From assembly GCA_026874595.1 (NCBI GenBank), contig CM049321.1, positions 26,709,479 through 26,773,478 on the forward strand: 64,000 nucleotides of DNA, given 5' to 3'. Of this stretch, positions 15,001-24,690 are shown piece after piece. Origin of the DNA: Sipunculus nudus (lineage: Eukaryota > Annelida > Sipuncula > Golfingiida > Sipunculidae). Each line of letters starts with the position of its first letter. The stretch's first letter is position 1. Both the position numbers and the translations under genes were made by a program. The notes beneath the pieces were generated by a model. It worked only from the letters and a program-made list of their open reading frames with translations. It was not told where the DNA came from and searched no databases.

Positions 15001-18000
15001 ATGTTCATATGTGTGGTTTTACTACAGTATTCTCTTGAATACATTGTCATTCTGGACATTCAATTAAGATTCCTTTCAACCAAAGGCTCTTGTTTCATGC
15101 AGTTTAATATTTTTAATGTAATGTATATAACAAAGGGCTCCATGCAGAGACAATTAAATAGATTTATTTTTCTCAAACAATAACCTAAATATTTTTGGTC
15201 TTGTAAGTATCTGTTGGTTCCATTTCTGTGTACTCTATAGTGTTTCCTAGCCTGATAGAGTATGATATTGCTTACTGGTATCCTTAGTACTTGAATAAGT
15301 TTGGCCTAGATTGTATCCTTAGTCAATGGAACATAAAGGCTCCAAGCAAATTCTGTTTAATGGTTCCTGTTGTAATACATGGAATAATTCTGACTGGTAA
15401 GAAAGTCCACAGATTTATTGATAATGAGTTTATATGTGATGTATCAGCAGTAAGTGACTGTACATGTAATCATGTTCTTCCAGCTCCACCATCTGTACCC
15501 ACCGGCCCTATCCAGGTTTACAACATCACCGGAAGTGCAGCCAGCCTCAGGTGGAACGCACCTCACAAAGATGGAGGAACTCCCATCACCAACTACATCA
15601 TCGAGGTCCGTGACTCTCGCTCCCTCAACTGGAAGAGGGTGGCCGTCGTGGAGCCATACACAAATAGCTGTACTCTGAAGAATCTGGTACAGGGCCGCGA
15701 GTACAACGTCAGAGTCACCGCCAAGAATAGGATGGGCGAAAGCAGGCCACTAGTATCAGATCCATTCAGTCCAGAGAAGATACAGCGTGAGTAAAATCAA
15801 TCTGGATCTGGTTCACTCTACATATTGTAATACTTGCAGGTTTAAATGGAGCATAGAGATTTAGGTCATGTTCATTTAAGCTTCAAAGGCATTGTTTCTG
15901 TCATGCATTTATCCAATGACTGAATCAGCTGTTGTAAAAAAAGATATTCACAAATAAAATTCTTAAGAATGGAAAAAAATTCATGAAACAATTAAAATTT
16001 TTTTCATTTCATATATTTGCTGATATTATGTATTTTATATTGTAAAAACAAAAAATAAAAATGAAAAAAATTGAAACTAAATCCACTTAAATGAAATCTA
16101 CTTTTTAATATGTCACCTGTTCACCAGTGGGTGAATAGCTTAATATACCTTTTGACAAGGCAACTTTCTCAAATAAGATATCAGACCTCTAATGCAAAAA
16201 CTTAACTACTGATGTACCTACAGAGGCACCACCAGCGCCATCTAGCATCCAGGTGACACACTCAGATGACATCAGTTGCTCTCTGCGCTGGTTTGCCCCA
16301 TCAGACAAGACGGCTGATATCACCAACTACATCATACTGAAGAAGACTGAGCCCACAGGCTCATGGCAGGAGATCGGTGTGGTGCCTCCCACCACCACCT
16401 CACTGACTGTCAAGGGACTCAAGGATGGACGTGCCTACCGCTTTGGTATTGTTGCTCGTAACGCAGCAGGCCGCAGCGACCGTGTGGAAATCCACCGTCC
16501 AGTTGTGCCAAAGAAGAGGACAGGTACACTTCTTACTCATGTGAAAGCTTTTGTGTGTGTGTATATATATGTATATGATATCTGATGCCTGCTAACTTAA
16601 CATAGATGGTTCTACATGGTTCTTTGATCTCAGGTTTGTTCCAAGACCACTGACTTTCCTACATGGCATTTTAGACTGCAACAGTGTCTTTTTGAATGTG
16701 TAAAATTGTCATTTGTTTAAATCTATAAAACGTCACAACATGCAATAAAGATTTTAAGAGAAAAAATGTTTGTTGGATTTTGATATACAATTCTTATCAA
16801 GTGTTACAGTAATGTACTAATTGTTTTGTTTGTTCTAGATTGTGATTTATTATGGAATGATACATACTTAAGTTGGTATATACTTGTGTTTTTTACAGGC
16901 TCCATGTCTGTATCTCCAAGCCGTCGCTACAGCATCACCTCTACCACTGGTCCAGCACCACCCTTAATGGATCGCCGCTTCAGCATTTCTCCAGCTGGCC
17001 TGACCAGACCATTCCCACCACCACCACCACCGATGGAGGAAAGACGTGACAGCATTAGCCACATCCGCCGTGACAGCCTCAGTCGCAGGCGTGACAGCAT
17101 CTATGAGATCACACGTAGAGGCAGCCTGACAGACTATTCAACATATTGCCTAAGGGAGCCTTTGGAACGAAGTGCCAGTATTGTAGCACTGACCGATACA
17201 CGACGCCCAAGTCTGGCCACCACCAGGAGAGGCAGCGTGGAGACTTACACTGACCTGTCACCACTAGGTAAACGTCCAAGTGTGTCACATGCAGTCAGAA
17301 GAGGCAGTGTGACAGCCTTCCATATGGATACATCACCGCTAGGTCGTAGACCATCCACACAGTTTGATCGCTCACCAAGACGTCCATCAGTACAGTACAG
17401 AGAGTCCTTCCGTGAAACCATCACTGAAACCACTGTCCTGCCTCCACGCAGATCCCTTGACTACCCAGCAGGCTTTGCAAGAAGCCCAGGCTATGGCAGA
17501 ACACCATTCAGTAAGTGCACATGCGTTATAGATATATGATTAACATTTATATCATATACTTTACTGTCAGATTTACAGTCATTAGAATAGTAACAAAACT
17601 GGAGTGAAGAGAAATTTTCAATCTCTCTGGTTGTTGAAAGACATACATGTACAGTGTTGTGCACTTGAATGTCTAAACTTGGTATATTAAAAGTTAAGAA
17701 AACAATTCAGAGCACAGACAGTTTGGTATTTTATTTGGAAATGAAGGAACAAGAAACCCTTATTTGTCTCAGAAAGTATATTTTACATTTAATCTTGATT
17801 ACAAGATTGGCCAAATTTCAAAATATATTAATTGTGCATTCAGACGTCCCAGGTGCACCACGAGGTCCATTGAAGGTCAGCGATGTTGGTCGTCATGGAG
17901 CCACCATCAGTTGGATGCCACCTGAGATTGACGGAGGAGCAGCCGTTTCCTCCTACATCGTGGAGGTCCGCGATTCACACAGCAACATCTGGAGACGCAT

Positions 18001-21000
18001 CAATCGTCTCAAGCCGACCAGCCTGTCCTGCCATGTAGGAAATCTGTCAGAGGGCACAGAGTACTACTTCAGGGTGTTGGCTGAGAACATTGAGGGCGTG
18101 GGTGAACCACTCATGTTGTCAACACCAGTCATACCAAAGAAGAGTGCCAGTAAGTTTAATGTCTGCTGTGTAGTGAACATTACAAATACAAACAAGATTT
18201 TCATACTCCTATTCAAAGATGCATGCATGTACATTTGTATACTGTTCATTTGTAATAAAACTATGGCAGGGCTAATGGTTTCACACCAGACCATGATGGT
18301 GGTTAATGTATTTTGACTTTGCTGTGCAAGATTATCATGGGTGTTGTGCCCCTAGACCATAGAAACAGTTGAAGATTTGGGGTGTGAAAATTATTTTATT
18401 TTATATAATGTAAAAATGTTCATGTTGTCATAGTCTGAAAATGTACTGATAAGAGTGCTCTTTGTTGGTAAAATGTATTGATGAAACTTGCGTTAAAATA
18501 TGTTTAATGTGATATCAACATTTTGTCTTCATGTTTTTAATTTACTGATAAAACTATTGTCTTAGCCTGCATAATGTGATGAACTTTTTGTTATTCAGTA
18601 GAACCTGTCTGAAAGACCAATTGTCTAATAAGACCACTGGTATATTAAGACCATCTTTGGATGAACCAAAAGCATTCACCCTTGGTTTCAAACAGACCTG
18701 TCCTATGAGACCACCTGTAAATTAAGACTACTTTTGGGCAGTACCATGGGTGGTCTTATAACAGGTTTCAATGTAGTTTATGCAGTGTAAGTGACATGTT
18801 TCTGTATTTTAACAGGCAAACCAGAACCACCATCAGGCAAACTCCACATCCAGAAGGTTATGCCTAATGCTGTGGAGATGCAGTGGGGTGCACCGTTTGA
18901 CGATGGTGGAAGCCCAATCATGGCATACGTAATAGAGTATCGTGATGTGGACAGCCTGCGCTGGAAGCAGGCGGCGTCTGTAGATGCACACATCAGGTCC
19001 GCTACGATACGTGGGCTGAAGGAGAACAAACAGTACCTGTTCCGTGTGATCGCTATCAATGCTGTTGGACCTAGCAATCCACTGGAGGTGGACTTCCTGG
19101 TGTCCTCAGTCCGTCCATCAGGTACGTGATGATGTCATTATTCTTTGTGCTTTCCATAAATGTAACACTAACATAACAATGGAAGCTCACCCTATGGGCA
19201 CTGTTCTGCATGGGCACATCTCTTTAAAAGAAGCTTGAAGTAGTTCCTGCAGGTGTAGGCTTGGGGTTTAGTAACCTCTTTAATACAGGCCTTATTCTAA
19301 TATGGGAAAAATCCCTTATCCCAACAGTGTCATATATATATATAACAGGATATATGAATTTAAATATTTAAGTGTACATAATAGTTACTGTTAATTACTG
19401 ATTAAATTTTCAGAAGGGACTTAAGAAAATTCTGACAATAGTTTCATAATCACTTTAAAAAAAAAATTTTCTGTCGTATAGGGTCTATAGGGAGGGTTTC
19501 CATGTGTTATAATCTCTTTCACAACAAGTTTAATGGGAGATGAATGCTAAATTCTTGAGAATAGAATTGACAGTTGTAATGGTGACATTGTGACCCTTCT
19601 TTGTAGGAGCCCCTGGAGCACCGGGAGGCCCCCTGGTGGTGAGTGAAATAAAGAAACATTCCATGACGTTGAGCTGGCAGCCACCTGCTGATGATGGTGG
19701 ATCCAGCATCACCCACTTTGTCATTGAGCGTCGTGACACAGGTGGTCTTGGCAGCTGGGTGCGTGTTGTCCGCATCAGAGCTCACCTGTATACCTACACA
19801 GTCACTGACCTCGAGCCATCGCACAAGTATTACTTCCGTGTCATCGCAGAGAACTCCTTTGGCCTGGGCAGACCTTTGGAGACCAAGCTGCCCTTTGAAG
19901 CCAGAAGCCAGTACTGTAAGTGTTGCTTGATAAGTTGTTTTGTTAACATTATAATGTATTCTGTATTAGAAATGTTGTCTGTGATATCAGATACTAGTAT
20001 TATTGTATAATTAATATTTCAGCACAGGAGTTTTTCAAGTTTTCACATTGATTTTCACCACTGGAAATTTTATTCCTCATTCTCAAATTTTGCGAAAAGC
20101 ATATTTACAAAATATAAAAGGAAACAACAGATTTGTCCAGTATATTGTTAAATGTTACTCATCAAATCTGTAATATTTGATAAAAATAAATGATAGTTTT
20201 GACTGTTTGCCTGCTTTAATTCACATGTAAAGACAACAAAATGAAAAAACAAATTAATGATGTTACACTGTACTACGTTTGTTAAATACTTAAACATATG
20301 TTGTATACCAAACAGCTCTGCCTGATGCCCCACGCAACCTGCGTGTCATTGGTATGTCTGACACCACTGTGACTTTGGAATGGACTCGTCCGAGCAGCGA
20401 CGGTGGTCGACCCATCAAGGGCTACATCATCGAACGCCGTGAGACCAACAGCACTGTCTGGATGATAGTAGAGCAGATCAGTGCCACATACACCAACTAC
20501 AAGGTCACCCATCTCAAGGAAAATGTAGCATATGCATTCCGTGTTGCTGCAGTAACTGACGAGGGCGTGGGCTTGTACAGAGAAATAACAGAAGTTGTCC
20601 GCATGACTCGACCAAAGAGTAAGTCTACCTTGTCAGCAAATTACATCACAGTTAGCTCTGTTAGTCAGTCACATCGTCTCAGTATCATATGCAGGTGGAG
20701 TCGCCCAATAACTTTTAGAAGTAAACTTTTGGTAGATTCTTTGGGTAATGTCAGATATAAAGGTCATGCAGGAGAAATCATGGATACATGGGTTGATGGG
20801 AAGATACTAAACAAAGTGTTTACATGGAGGAAGTGTTATATATGAATATACTTGTCTTAAAAAATGTATTGATGTCAGTCATTATGTTCGAAATTAAAAG
20901 CTCATAAATATGTATTGTTTTCCTATGATATATATATATATATATGCTTGACTGATGGTATTATCATTGTTTAATTTTGTTCTCTGTATTTCAGAACTTC

Positions 21001-23746
21001 CCTCAGCTCCTAAGAGTCTGAAGGTAGATGACATTGGACGTGACTCCATCACACTGAAGTGGACTGAACCAGATGACACTGGTGGTGCCCCATTGACAAG
21101 CTACATCATTGAGCAGCAGGATGGCACCACACCACGCTGGCAGATTGTGGCTTACTGTCACCCGAGCCGCACATGGTACACAGTGTTCAACCTGGTCCAG
21201 GGTAACAAGTACCGTTTCAGAGTACGGGCTGAAAACCCAGACGGGGCAGGCCCAGCCATTGCTCTGGCTAACCCAGTCGTACCGAGACCACTGATTGGTA
21301 AGACTTGTTTCTGTGATAAATAATCTCCTGATAATAAATGACATAAATGGAACAATAAGGAATTCTGATATTTGCTTTGGTCAGTTATGGGTAATGGTAA
21401 AGCACACATAAATAAGTGATTTTTGTAATGCGTAATAGCATAGTTAAGATGTTACATATGTGCCTGCTGCAGTTTAATCTTAGACATATCCTAGTCCCAC
21501 AGGTCAGTAACAGCTTGCCTTGAGCTTGACACCCTTTGCACAGACATATTTTCTCTTGCTGACACCCAAGAAAAATTAATACTACATTGATTTAAGAAAA
21601 GTATCATTAATTTGGTTTTGATTTAAAAACTATTACTTATAATGTGTACCATTATTTCTGTAACCCTTCCCTCACTAAAAGTATGGAGGTAACTGAGGAT
21701 ATATTTTGACTGCTTGTCTTTTGACAGTTCACAGGTACAAATACTTTGAAGATATATTTTAAATTGATACCTCTGTGGTGAATACTGACAACTTCTTTTT
21801 ACTCTTACAGCCCGGCCATCAGCGCCCCAGCTTCTGGAGGCAGCTAATGTTAGTGAAGACAGCGTCACTTTGTCCTGGCTGTCACCTGAGAGTCAGGGCG
21901 GTGGTCGCGTCAGGAAGTACCTGGTGGAGAAGAAAGACATGGCACGGTCAGAGGGCTGGAGCAGAGTACGTGAAGTCGAGGCCAGTGAACTCCTGGTCTG
22001 CCCAGTAGAGGGCCTTCGCTCTGGTTCATCGTACAAGTTCCGTGTCACCGCCACCAACGAGGCCGGGTTTGGCCCAAGTACCATAACTCATGATTCCATT
22101 GTACCACAGGCAGGGGCTGGTATGTACAAAAGTCTAACACATGATGCAAATGACTTAATGAACAAAACATGATTGCATTTGGTTGCTGGTATGATGTAAC
22201 TTGTTATATATTAATGTATACATACAATAGTCGGTTGATCTTGTATGCCACAGGAATATATTGTTTGTTAATTCTTCATCTGAGAACAAACAAAAAATAA
22301 ATAAATGTTTAAAATTTTTTTACTCTATGCTTGAACTATCATTGGAAAGATATGTTACATATGAAAGACCAGGCTTCAATCAGTGTGAATTAAAAATGAT
22401 TTTTTTTTCTTGAATTTTAACTAATGATAATACAGATGTGATTCAGCTATATTTGGAAGTGGATTTTTAACTATTTACATGTATGTTGTATAACCTTCAT
22501 GGAACAAACCAGCATACTTAACACTTGTTTTGACAGGGCCACCAAGTGCTCCAGAAGGACCAATCAAGGTGATCCGCATCACTCGTGACATGCTGACACT
22601 CCAGTGGTTCCCCCCCCTCCACAGTGGTGGATCCCCAATCCAGAACTACATCATCGAGAAGCGTGAAGTTGAACGCAGCTTCTGGACACGGGCCGGTGTC
22701 TGCAGTTCACAGCTCACCACATGCTGTGTTGTTGGACTAGTAGAGAACCAGGCCTACCATATTCGTATCATTGCTGAGAATGCCCACGGCTTCAGTCAGC
22801 CCCTGCAGACAGACAGACCCATCATTCCCAAGAGAATTTTCGGTAAGAATATGAAGTTTCCTCTGAGGCAAATTGTGCTCAAAATAAGACAAAAGCTGTT
22901 CAAAAGTGTTCAAATGCATCAAATATAATATTCAAAATAAGATCAGAAGATATTTTGAATTTGAAGTATTAGTCTCCAATTTGTTGACATTCCAGTGATG
23001 AAATATTTATGCAATATCTCCAAAATATAATTCAGGTTTTTCTTCAGGAGTACATCAAACAATTAAATAGATATTTTTAACCATATGTTATTTATTGATA
23101 ATCATTGATAATCATTATATAAAACCAAACGCTGAGCAGTAATTAGTACATTTTGAGAATGATTTAAAAATTGAAACACACTGTATTCAACCTTATAATT
23201 GCCTTGGATGCTTAACATTTAGAATGTTATCTATAATATATTGTTATCCTGAAGCTTGCCCTTGTAAATAGTAAAGATATACAGTATTTTCCTTAAAGAG
23301 AGGTATAATTCTTATTGTCAATATGATGGGACAGTATATGTACAGAGTATCACAACCAGCCTCTTAATATTCAATTTATTTTTCCTAAGGGAGAGGAATT
23401 TATGCTTGTTCCTACTGCTGCAAGAAGGCCATGAGATAAGAAAACCATATGGAGCTCCAATTAGGTTAATTATAATAATTAGTAATTACTAGTTTTATAG
23501 TTTAAAATTATTATTAGTTTATAAATTTAACTGAATGATTCAAGATCCCATGTATTGTTTTCAGAATCAGCTTCCTCCCACGAGCTGGAACCACTGATCC
23601 GTGATGCCAGTATGGACCCCACAGTGGCGCAGCAGATCGTGCGCCAGGCGTCAGAACACACGCGCCATATATATGAAGCATACGCTGATGAACCCCTTAC
23701 AGCCGCTCAGGACACCCTGAGAACAGATTGGCTAAGGAGGTATTGA
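1..23746 (+). CDS. Titin/twitchin-like giant muscle protein, 3' part (30 exons, gene enters from the left)
   Basis: Joining 30 exons with GT/AG borders gives one frame of about 2,959 codons ending at TGA 23744-23746. It encodes 21 fibronectin type III (Fn3) and 6 I-set Ig domains, a Ser/Arg-rich insert and a short tail. Fn3 domains show the family hallmarks (W.PP..DGG.PI..Y..E.R and Y.FRV.A.N..G). Alternating intracellular Fn3/Ig arrays without signal peptide or membrane segment are typical of thick-filament rulers and scaffolds such as titin, twitchin and projectin. All introns are phase 1 except two phase-2 introns inside Ig domains. The protein is expected in the sarcomere or smooth-muscle thick filament. 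No kinase domain is present in the window, unlike the C-terminal region of twitchin; whether one lies upstream cannot be seen. Introns not listed separately are AT-rich and show nothing recognisable. Confidence 0.9.
448..750 (+). CDS. Titin-like exon: Fn3 domain 1
   Basis: 303 bp, phase 1-1, acceptor AACAG and donor GTGAGT. One complete Fn3 from VPPGPPRNV to KVKEPF, with WRPPTEDGGSPISGY and YEFRVVAVNEAG. The longer frame seen upstream of 448 is intron read-through. Confidence 0.9.
1144..1437 (+). CDS. Titin-like exon: Fn3 domain 2
   Basis: 294 bp, phase 1-1, acceptor TTACAG, donor GTGAGT. Fn3 with WDQPAYDGGSPITNYRIEKR and YEFRIIAENRAG. Directly precedes the first Ig pair. Confidence 0.9.
1958..2227 (+). 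CDS. Titin-like exon: Ig domain 1 (first of pair 1)
   Basis: 270 bp, phase 1-1. I-set Ig from EEKIEFVRPLED. The B-strand Cys (VFECEV) is kept, and the core Trp is in VKWLKKG; the F-strand has DYMATVKG and no Cys. Unlike the first Ig of pairs 2 and 3, this exon is not interrupted by an intron. Confidence 0.88.
2561..2848 (+). CDS. Titin-like exon: Ig domain 2 (second of pair 1)
   Basis: 288 bp, phase 1-1. I-set Ig with core Trp in PKVTWKSDG and DAGTYSLTLENEHG. Both canonical Cys positions are replaced (EVPF and YSL), which is tolerated in cytosolic muscle Ig domains. Confidence 0.88.
3172..3468 (+). CDS. Titin-like exon: Fn3 domain 3
   Basis: 297 bp, phase 1-1. Fn3 starting DKPGMPRDL, with WHPPKDDGGSKVTNYVIEKR and YLFRVAAENEIG. 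First domain of the first complete Fn3-Fn3-Fn3-Ig-Ig block. Confidence 0.9.
3807..4412 (+). CDS. Titin-like exon: Fn3 domains 4 and 5 in one exon
   Basis: 606 bp, phase 1-1, coding for two consecutive Fn3 domains joined at KDPWDKPGPPGIPEV. Both carry the DGGSPI loop. One of only two two-domain exons in the window; the other (14330-14935) has exactly the same length. An intron between the domains was probably lost. Confidence 0.9.
4790..4904 (+). CDS. Titin-like exon: Ig domain 3, N-terminal half
   Basis: 115 bp, phase 1 to phase 2. Starts IGDAPVIL and ends inside the codon for the core Trp (EFKW), donor GTTAGT. The B-strand lacks Cys (KLEADI). It joins to the exon at 5358. Confidence 0.85.
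5358..5536 (+). CDS. Titin-like exon: Ig domain 3, C-terminal half
   Basis: 179 bp, phase 2 to phase 1. Continues the core Trp into FRDAKELYTGAKY and carries DAGQYRCEARNPAG with the F-strand Cys. The combined Ig is 98 codons. Confidence 0.87.
5740..7690. repeat. Interspersed repeat in the intron between Ig 3 and Ig 4, with degenerate internal tandem units
   Basis: This fills most of a 2.4-kb intron. It opens with CGCCAGACATAGTCTGG, a CCG-rich stretch and AATAACTCAAAAAATATTTC, and closes near a GTCTGGCAATACTATGGCACC segment that echoes the opening. Inside are at least three or four degenerate units of about 300-470 bp, seen from CAGATTTCTTT-type blocks near 6163, 6495, 6793 and 7258. The units carry GTGACCTTGACCTTGA and, at 6389, GGTGGCGCCACC. 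No coding capacity was recognised, so it is probably non-autonomous. Confidence 0.65.
7939..8229 (+). CDS. Titin-like exon: Ig domain 4 (second of pair 2)
   Basis: 291 bp, phase 1-1. I-set Ig from VPPKIDIDEQYRG, Trp in RVHWYKNG, and YDSGKYRIVVENEAG. Both canonical Cys are absent, as in the other second-of-pair Igs. Confidence 0.88.
8807..9109 (+). CDS. Titin-like exon: Fn3 domain 6
   Basis: 303 bp, phase 1-1, acceptor TTCAG. Fn3 with WDLPDSDGGSPITHYLVERR and YHFRVIAQNAVG; ends VKSQY. Confidence 0.9.
9344..9646 (+). CDS. Titin-like exon: Fn3 domain 7
   Basis: 303 bp, phase 1-1. Starts SPPDAPRNLEL, with WQPPRSDGGAPIKGYHVERR and YEYRVRAENEAG; ends AKEPF. Confidence 0.9.
9972..10271 (+). CDS. 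Titin-like exon: Fn3 domain 8
   Basis: 300 bp, phase 1-1. Starts GVPSQPGQPEVVQ, with WKPPQKDGGSPITNYVIEFR and YEFRVIAENKAG. Followed by a 739-bp intron with nothing recognised. Confidence 0.9.
11011..11122 (+). CDS. Titin-like exon: Ig domain 5, N-terminal half
   Basis: 112 bp, phase 1 to phase 2. SGEAPYFIRKIQD, then FECKVSGFPEPKVSW with the B-strand Cys. Ends inside the core Trp codon (donor GTCAGT), the same split position as Ig 3. Confidence 0.86.
11501..11673 (+). CDS. Titin-like exon: Ig domain 5, C-terminal half
   Basis: 173 bp, phase 2 to phase 1. LKDGIQIHEGRRV, then EAGRYTCVATNPNG with the F-strand Cys. This is the only Ig in the window with both canonical Cys. Confidence 0.87.
12034..12315 (+). 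CDS. Titin-like exon: Ig domain 6 (second of pair 3)
   Basis: 282 bp, phase 1-1. SPPRMTFEDQYKR, core Trp in SIIWYKDN, and DDGEYRLLLKNEWG. Both Cys positions are replaced. Confidence 0.88.
12799..13104 (+). CDS. Titin-like exon: Fn3 domain 9
   Basis: 306 bp, phase 1-1. DVPGPPSNLRP, with WNKPRYDGGRPIKGYVIEY and YYFRVMAENEIG. Begins the Fn3-only C-terminal region. Confidence 0.9.
13282..13575 (+). CDS. Titin-like exon: Fn3 domain 10 (divergent)
   Basis: 294 bp, phase 1-1. Fn3 fold is inferred from FEWDVPEVTGVKRVIL and YRFRLLVENLKG. The usual PP..DGG.PI loop is missing, so the domain is divergent. Confidence 0.84.
13925..13995 (+). repeat. tRNA-derived SINE-like head
   Basis: Within the intron after Fn3 10. 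GCGGTTAGAACACCGGCC resembles a Pol III A box, and GGGTTCAATTCC (about 35 bp later) resembles a B box. Spacing fits a tRNA-derived SINE, but no full cloverleaf was traced and no clear body or tail was defined. Confidence 0.45.
14330..14935 (+). CDS. Titin-like exon: Fn3 domains 11 and 12 in one exon
   Basis: 606 bp, phase 1-1. Fn3 11 has WQPPIEDGGSPISGYIIEM and YFFRVTAENALG. Fn3 12 has WQPPERVDSGLMGYLIEQR and YMFRVRSFG. Exactly the length of the other fused exon at 3807-4412. Confidence 0.9.
15484..15786 (+). CDS. Titin-like exon: Fn3 domain 13
   Basis: 303 bp, phase 1-1. TPPSVPTGPIQV, with WNAPHKDGGTPITNYIIEVR and YNVRVTAKNRMG. The in-frame upstream stretch is intron read-through. Confidence 0.9.
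16224..16523 (+). CDS. Titin-like exon: Fn3 domain 14 (divergent)
   Basis: 300 bp, phase 1-1. QAPPAPSSIQV, with WFAPSDKTADITNYIILKK in place of the DGG loop, and YRFGIVARNAAG. Ends PKKRT just before the Ser/Arg-rich exon. Confidence 0.87.
16899..17510 (+). CDS. Titin-like exon: Ser/Arg-rich insert with an array of RRxS (PKA-type) motifs
   Basis: 612 bp, 204 codons, phase 1-1, acceptor TTTACAG and donor GTAAGT. It encodes no Fn3 or Ig fold. I count RRYS, RRFS, RRDS three times, RRGS three times, RRPS three times and one KRPS, plus a run of six Pro after PF. Many repeats sit near (T/D)xSPLG-type segments. RRxS is the classical PKA consensus. The segment is predicted to be disordered and heavily phosphorylatable. 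In molluscan twitchin, PKA phosphorylation of linker regions releases catch, so a regulatory role is a reasonable inference. Because both borders are phase 1, skipping this exon would keep the frame. Confidence 0.87.
17844..18149 (+). CDS. Titin-like exon: Fn3 domain 15
   Basis: 306 bp, phase 1-1. NVPGAPRGPLKV, with WMPPEIDGGAAVSSYIVEVR and YYFRVLAENIEG. First domain after the RRxS insert. Confidence 0.9.
18598..18775. repeat. Short palindromic MITE-like repeat in an intron
   Basis: Its ends are imperfect inverted copies: AACCTGTCTGAAAGACCA at 18602 and TGGTCTTATAACAGGTT ending at 18768. Between them are several AGACCA/TTAAGACC blocks. No protein is encoded. Target-site duplication not resolved. 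Confidence 0.55.
18816..19121 (+). CDS. Titin-like exon: Fn3 domain 16
   Basis: 306 bp, phase 1-1. SKPEPPSGKLHI, with WGAPFDDGGSPIMAYVIEYR and YLFRVIAINAVG. Confidence 0.9.
19607..19915 (+). CDS. Titin-like exon: Fn3 domain 17
   Basis: 309 bp, phase 1-1, acceptor TTGTAG. GAPGAPGGPLVV, with WQPPADDGGSSITHFVIERR and YYFRVIAENSFG. Confidence 0.9.
20316..20618 (+). CDS. Titin-like exon: Fn3 domain 18
   Basis: 303 bp, phase 1-1. SLPDAPRNLRV, with WTRPSSDGGRPIKGYIIERR and YAFRVAAVTDEG. Confidence 0.9.
20995..21297 (+). CDS. Titin-like exon: Fn3 domain 19
   Basis: 303 bp, phase 1-1. KLPSAPKSLKV, with WTEPDDTGGAPLTSYIIEQQ and YRFRVRAENPDG. Confidence 0.9.
21811..22119 (+). CDS. Titin-like exon: Fn3 domain 20
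   Basis: 309 bp, phase 1-1. ARPSAPQLLEA, with WLSPESQGGGRVRKYLVEKK and YKFRVTATNEAG. Confidence 0.89.
22537..22842 (+). CDS. Titin-like exon: Fn3 domain 21 (last Fn3)
   Basis: 306 bp, phase 1-1. GPPSAPEGPIKV, with WFPPLHSGGSPIQNYIIEKR and YHIRIIAENAHG. Confidence 0.9.
23565..23746 (+). CDS. Titin-like terminal exon: C-terminal tail and stop
   Basis: 182 bp, acceptor TTTTCAG, phase 1, TGA at 23744. It encodes a 60-residue tail with no Ig/Fn3 fold, from ESASSHELEPLIRDASMD to WLRRY, probably helical and charged. No recognised domain. GC and codon use match the upstream exons. Confidence 0.87.
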
Positions 23747-24690
23747 GAAGCATCATCATTTGTCAAATTACCAACATGCCATTGACATGATGTAGCTCAT
23801 CAAATTTCGGATATTCATTTACATTGATGTGACAACCGAATCTCAGACTTATTTATTTTCTGTCATATAATCAAAACCCATGACTTACAATACACCTATA
23901 ACCGCTTTTGCTACTGGATACACAACCTTCTCAATGACGAAAAAAAGTTTTGTGTGCATTTGTATCTTTCTATAGTCGCATTCAGTGAAAATCATTCAAA
24001 ATATATAAACTGTGCTTTCCGCCAGCTGGCCAGTATCAGAATTTAGTGCGTTGCATAAAATCACATCTGTCAGTTCATATCACTGTTAGTTCTAGTCGCT
24101 GGGTTGTGAAGTTGAACTTTGGGGATTTCTTGATGGATTGAATCTGGTACATATATAACAGCTGTTACTTCAGTCCCTACCCTCAGTAGTGCCTTAAGCT
24201 AATGCGCTCCATCATGCAATCCCCAAAAGACTATAGAGAATTTGCAGATTGTGACATTGTATCTTTTGTATTCACAAATTATAGATCATCTAATATTACT
24301 TCTGTACAGACATTTTATACATTTTTTATATTTATTAGTATTTTTATATATGGAGACTTTATTTATTATGAAAACTGTACATGTTAAGTGTAAATTGATA
24401 TTATCTGTGATGTTTATACAACACTGCATGTACAACAGTTACACATAAGATACAATATGCAACGTGCGTTTCGTAAGCCTGTACACTCTGCTGTCAAGAA
24501 TGGAAATTTCTAAGAACTATTCCCACCAAAGAACATTTTTATTTCAAGTACCAAACCTTCATTCTTACACGGGGTAGCAGGCTTTTTCGGATACCCTCAC
24601 TCTCTCACAATATTATAATTCTGATTTTGGCTAGCTGGCCTCTGCAATAAAGTGCCTTATTCAATAAACTAGATCCTACGCCAAATCAGT
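23747..24690 (+). other. 3' UTR of the titin-like gene with polyadenylation signals
   Basis: About 940 bp after the stop. AATAAA occurs at 24646-24651 and 24663-24668, followed by a GT/T-rich stretch (24688-24716), the usual arrangement around a cleavage site. The exact cleavage site is inferred. Confidence 0.7.
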
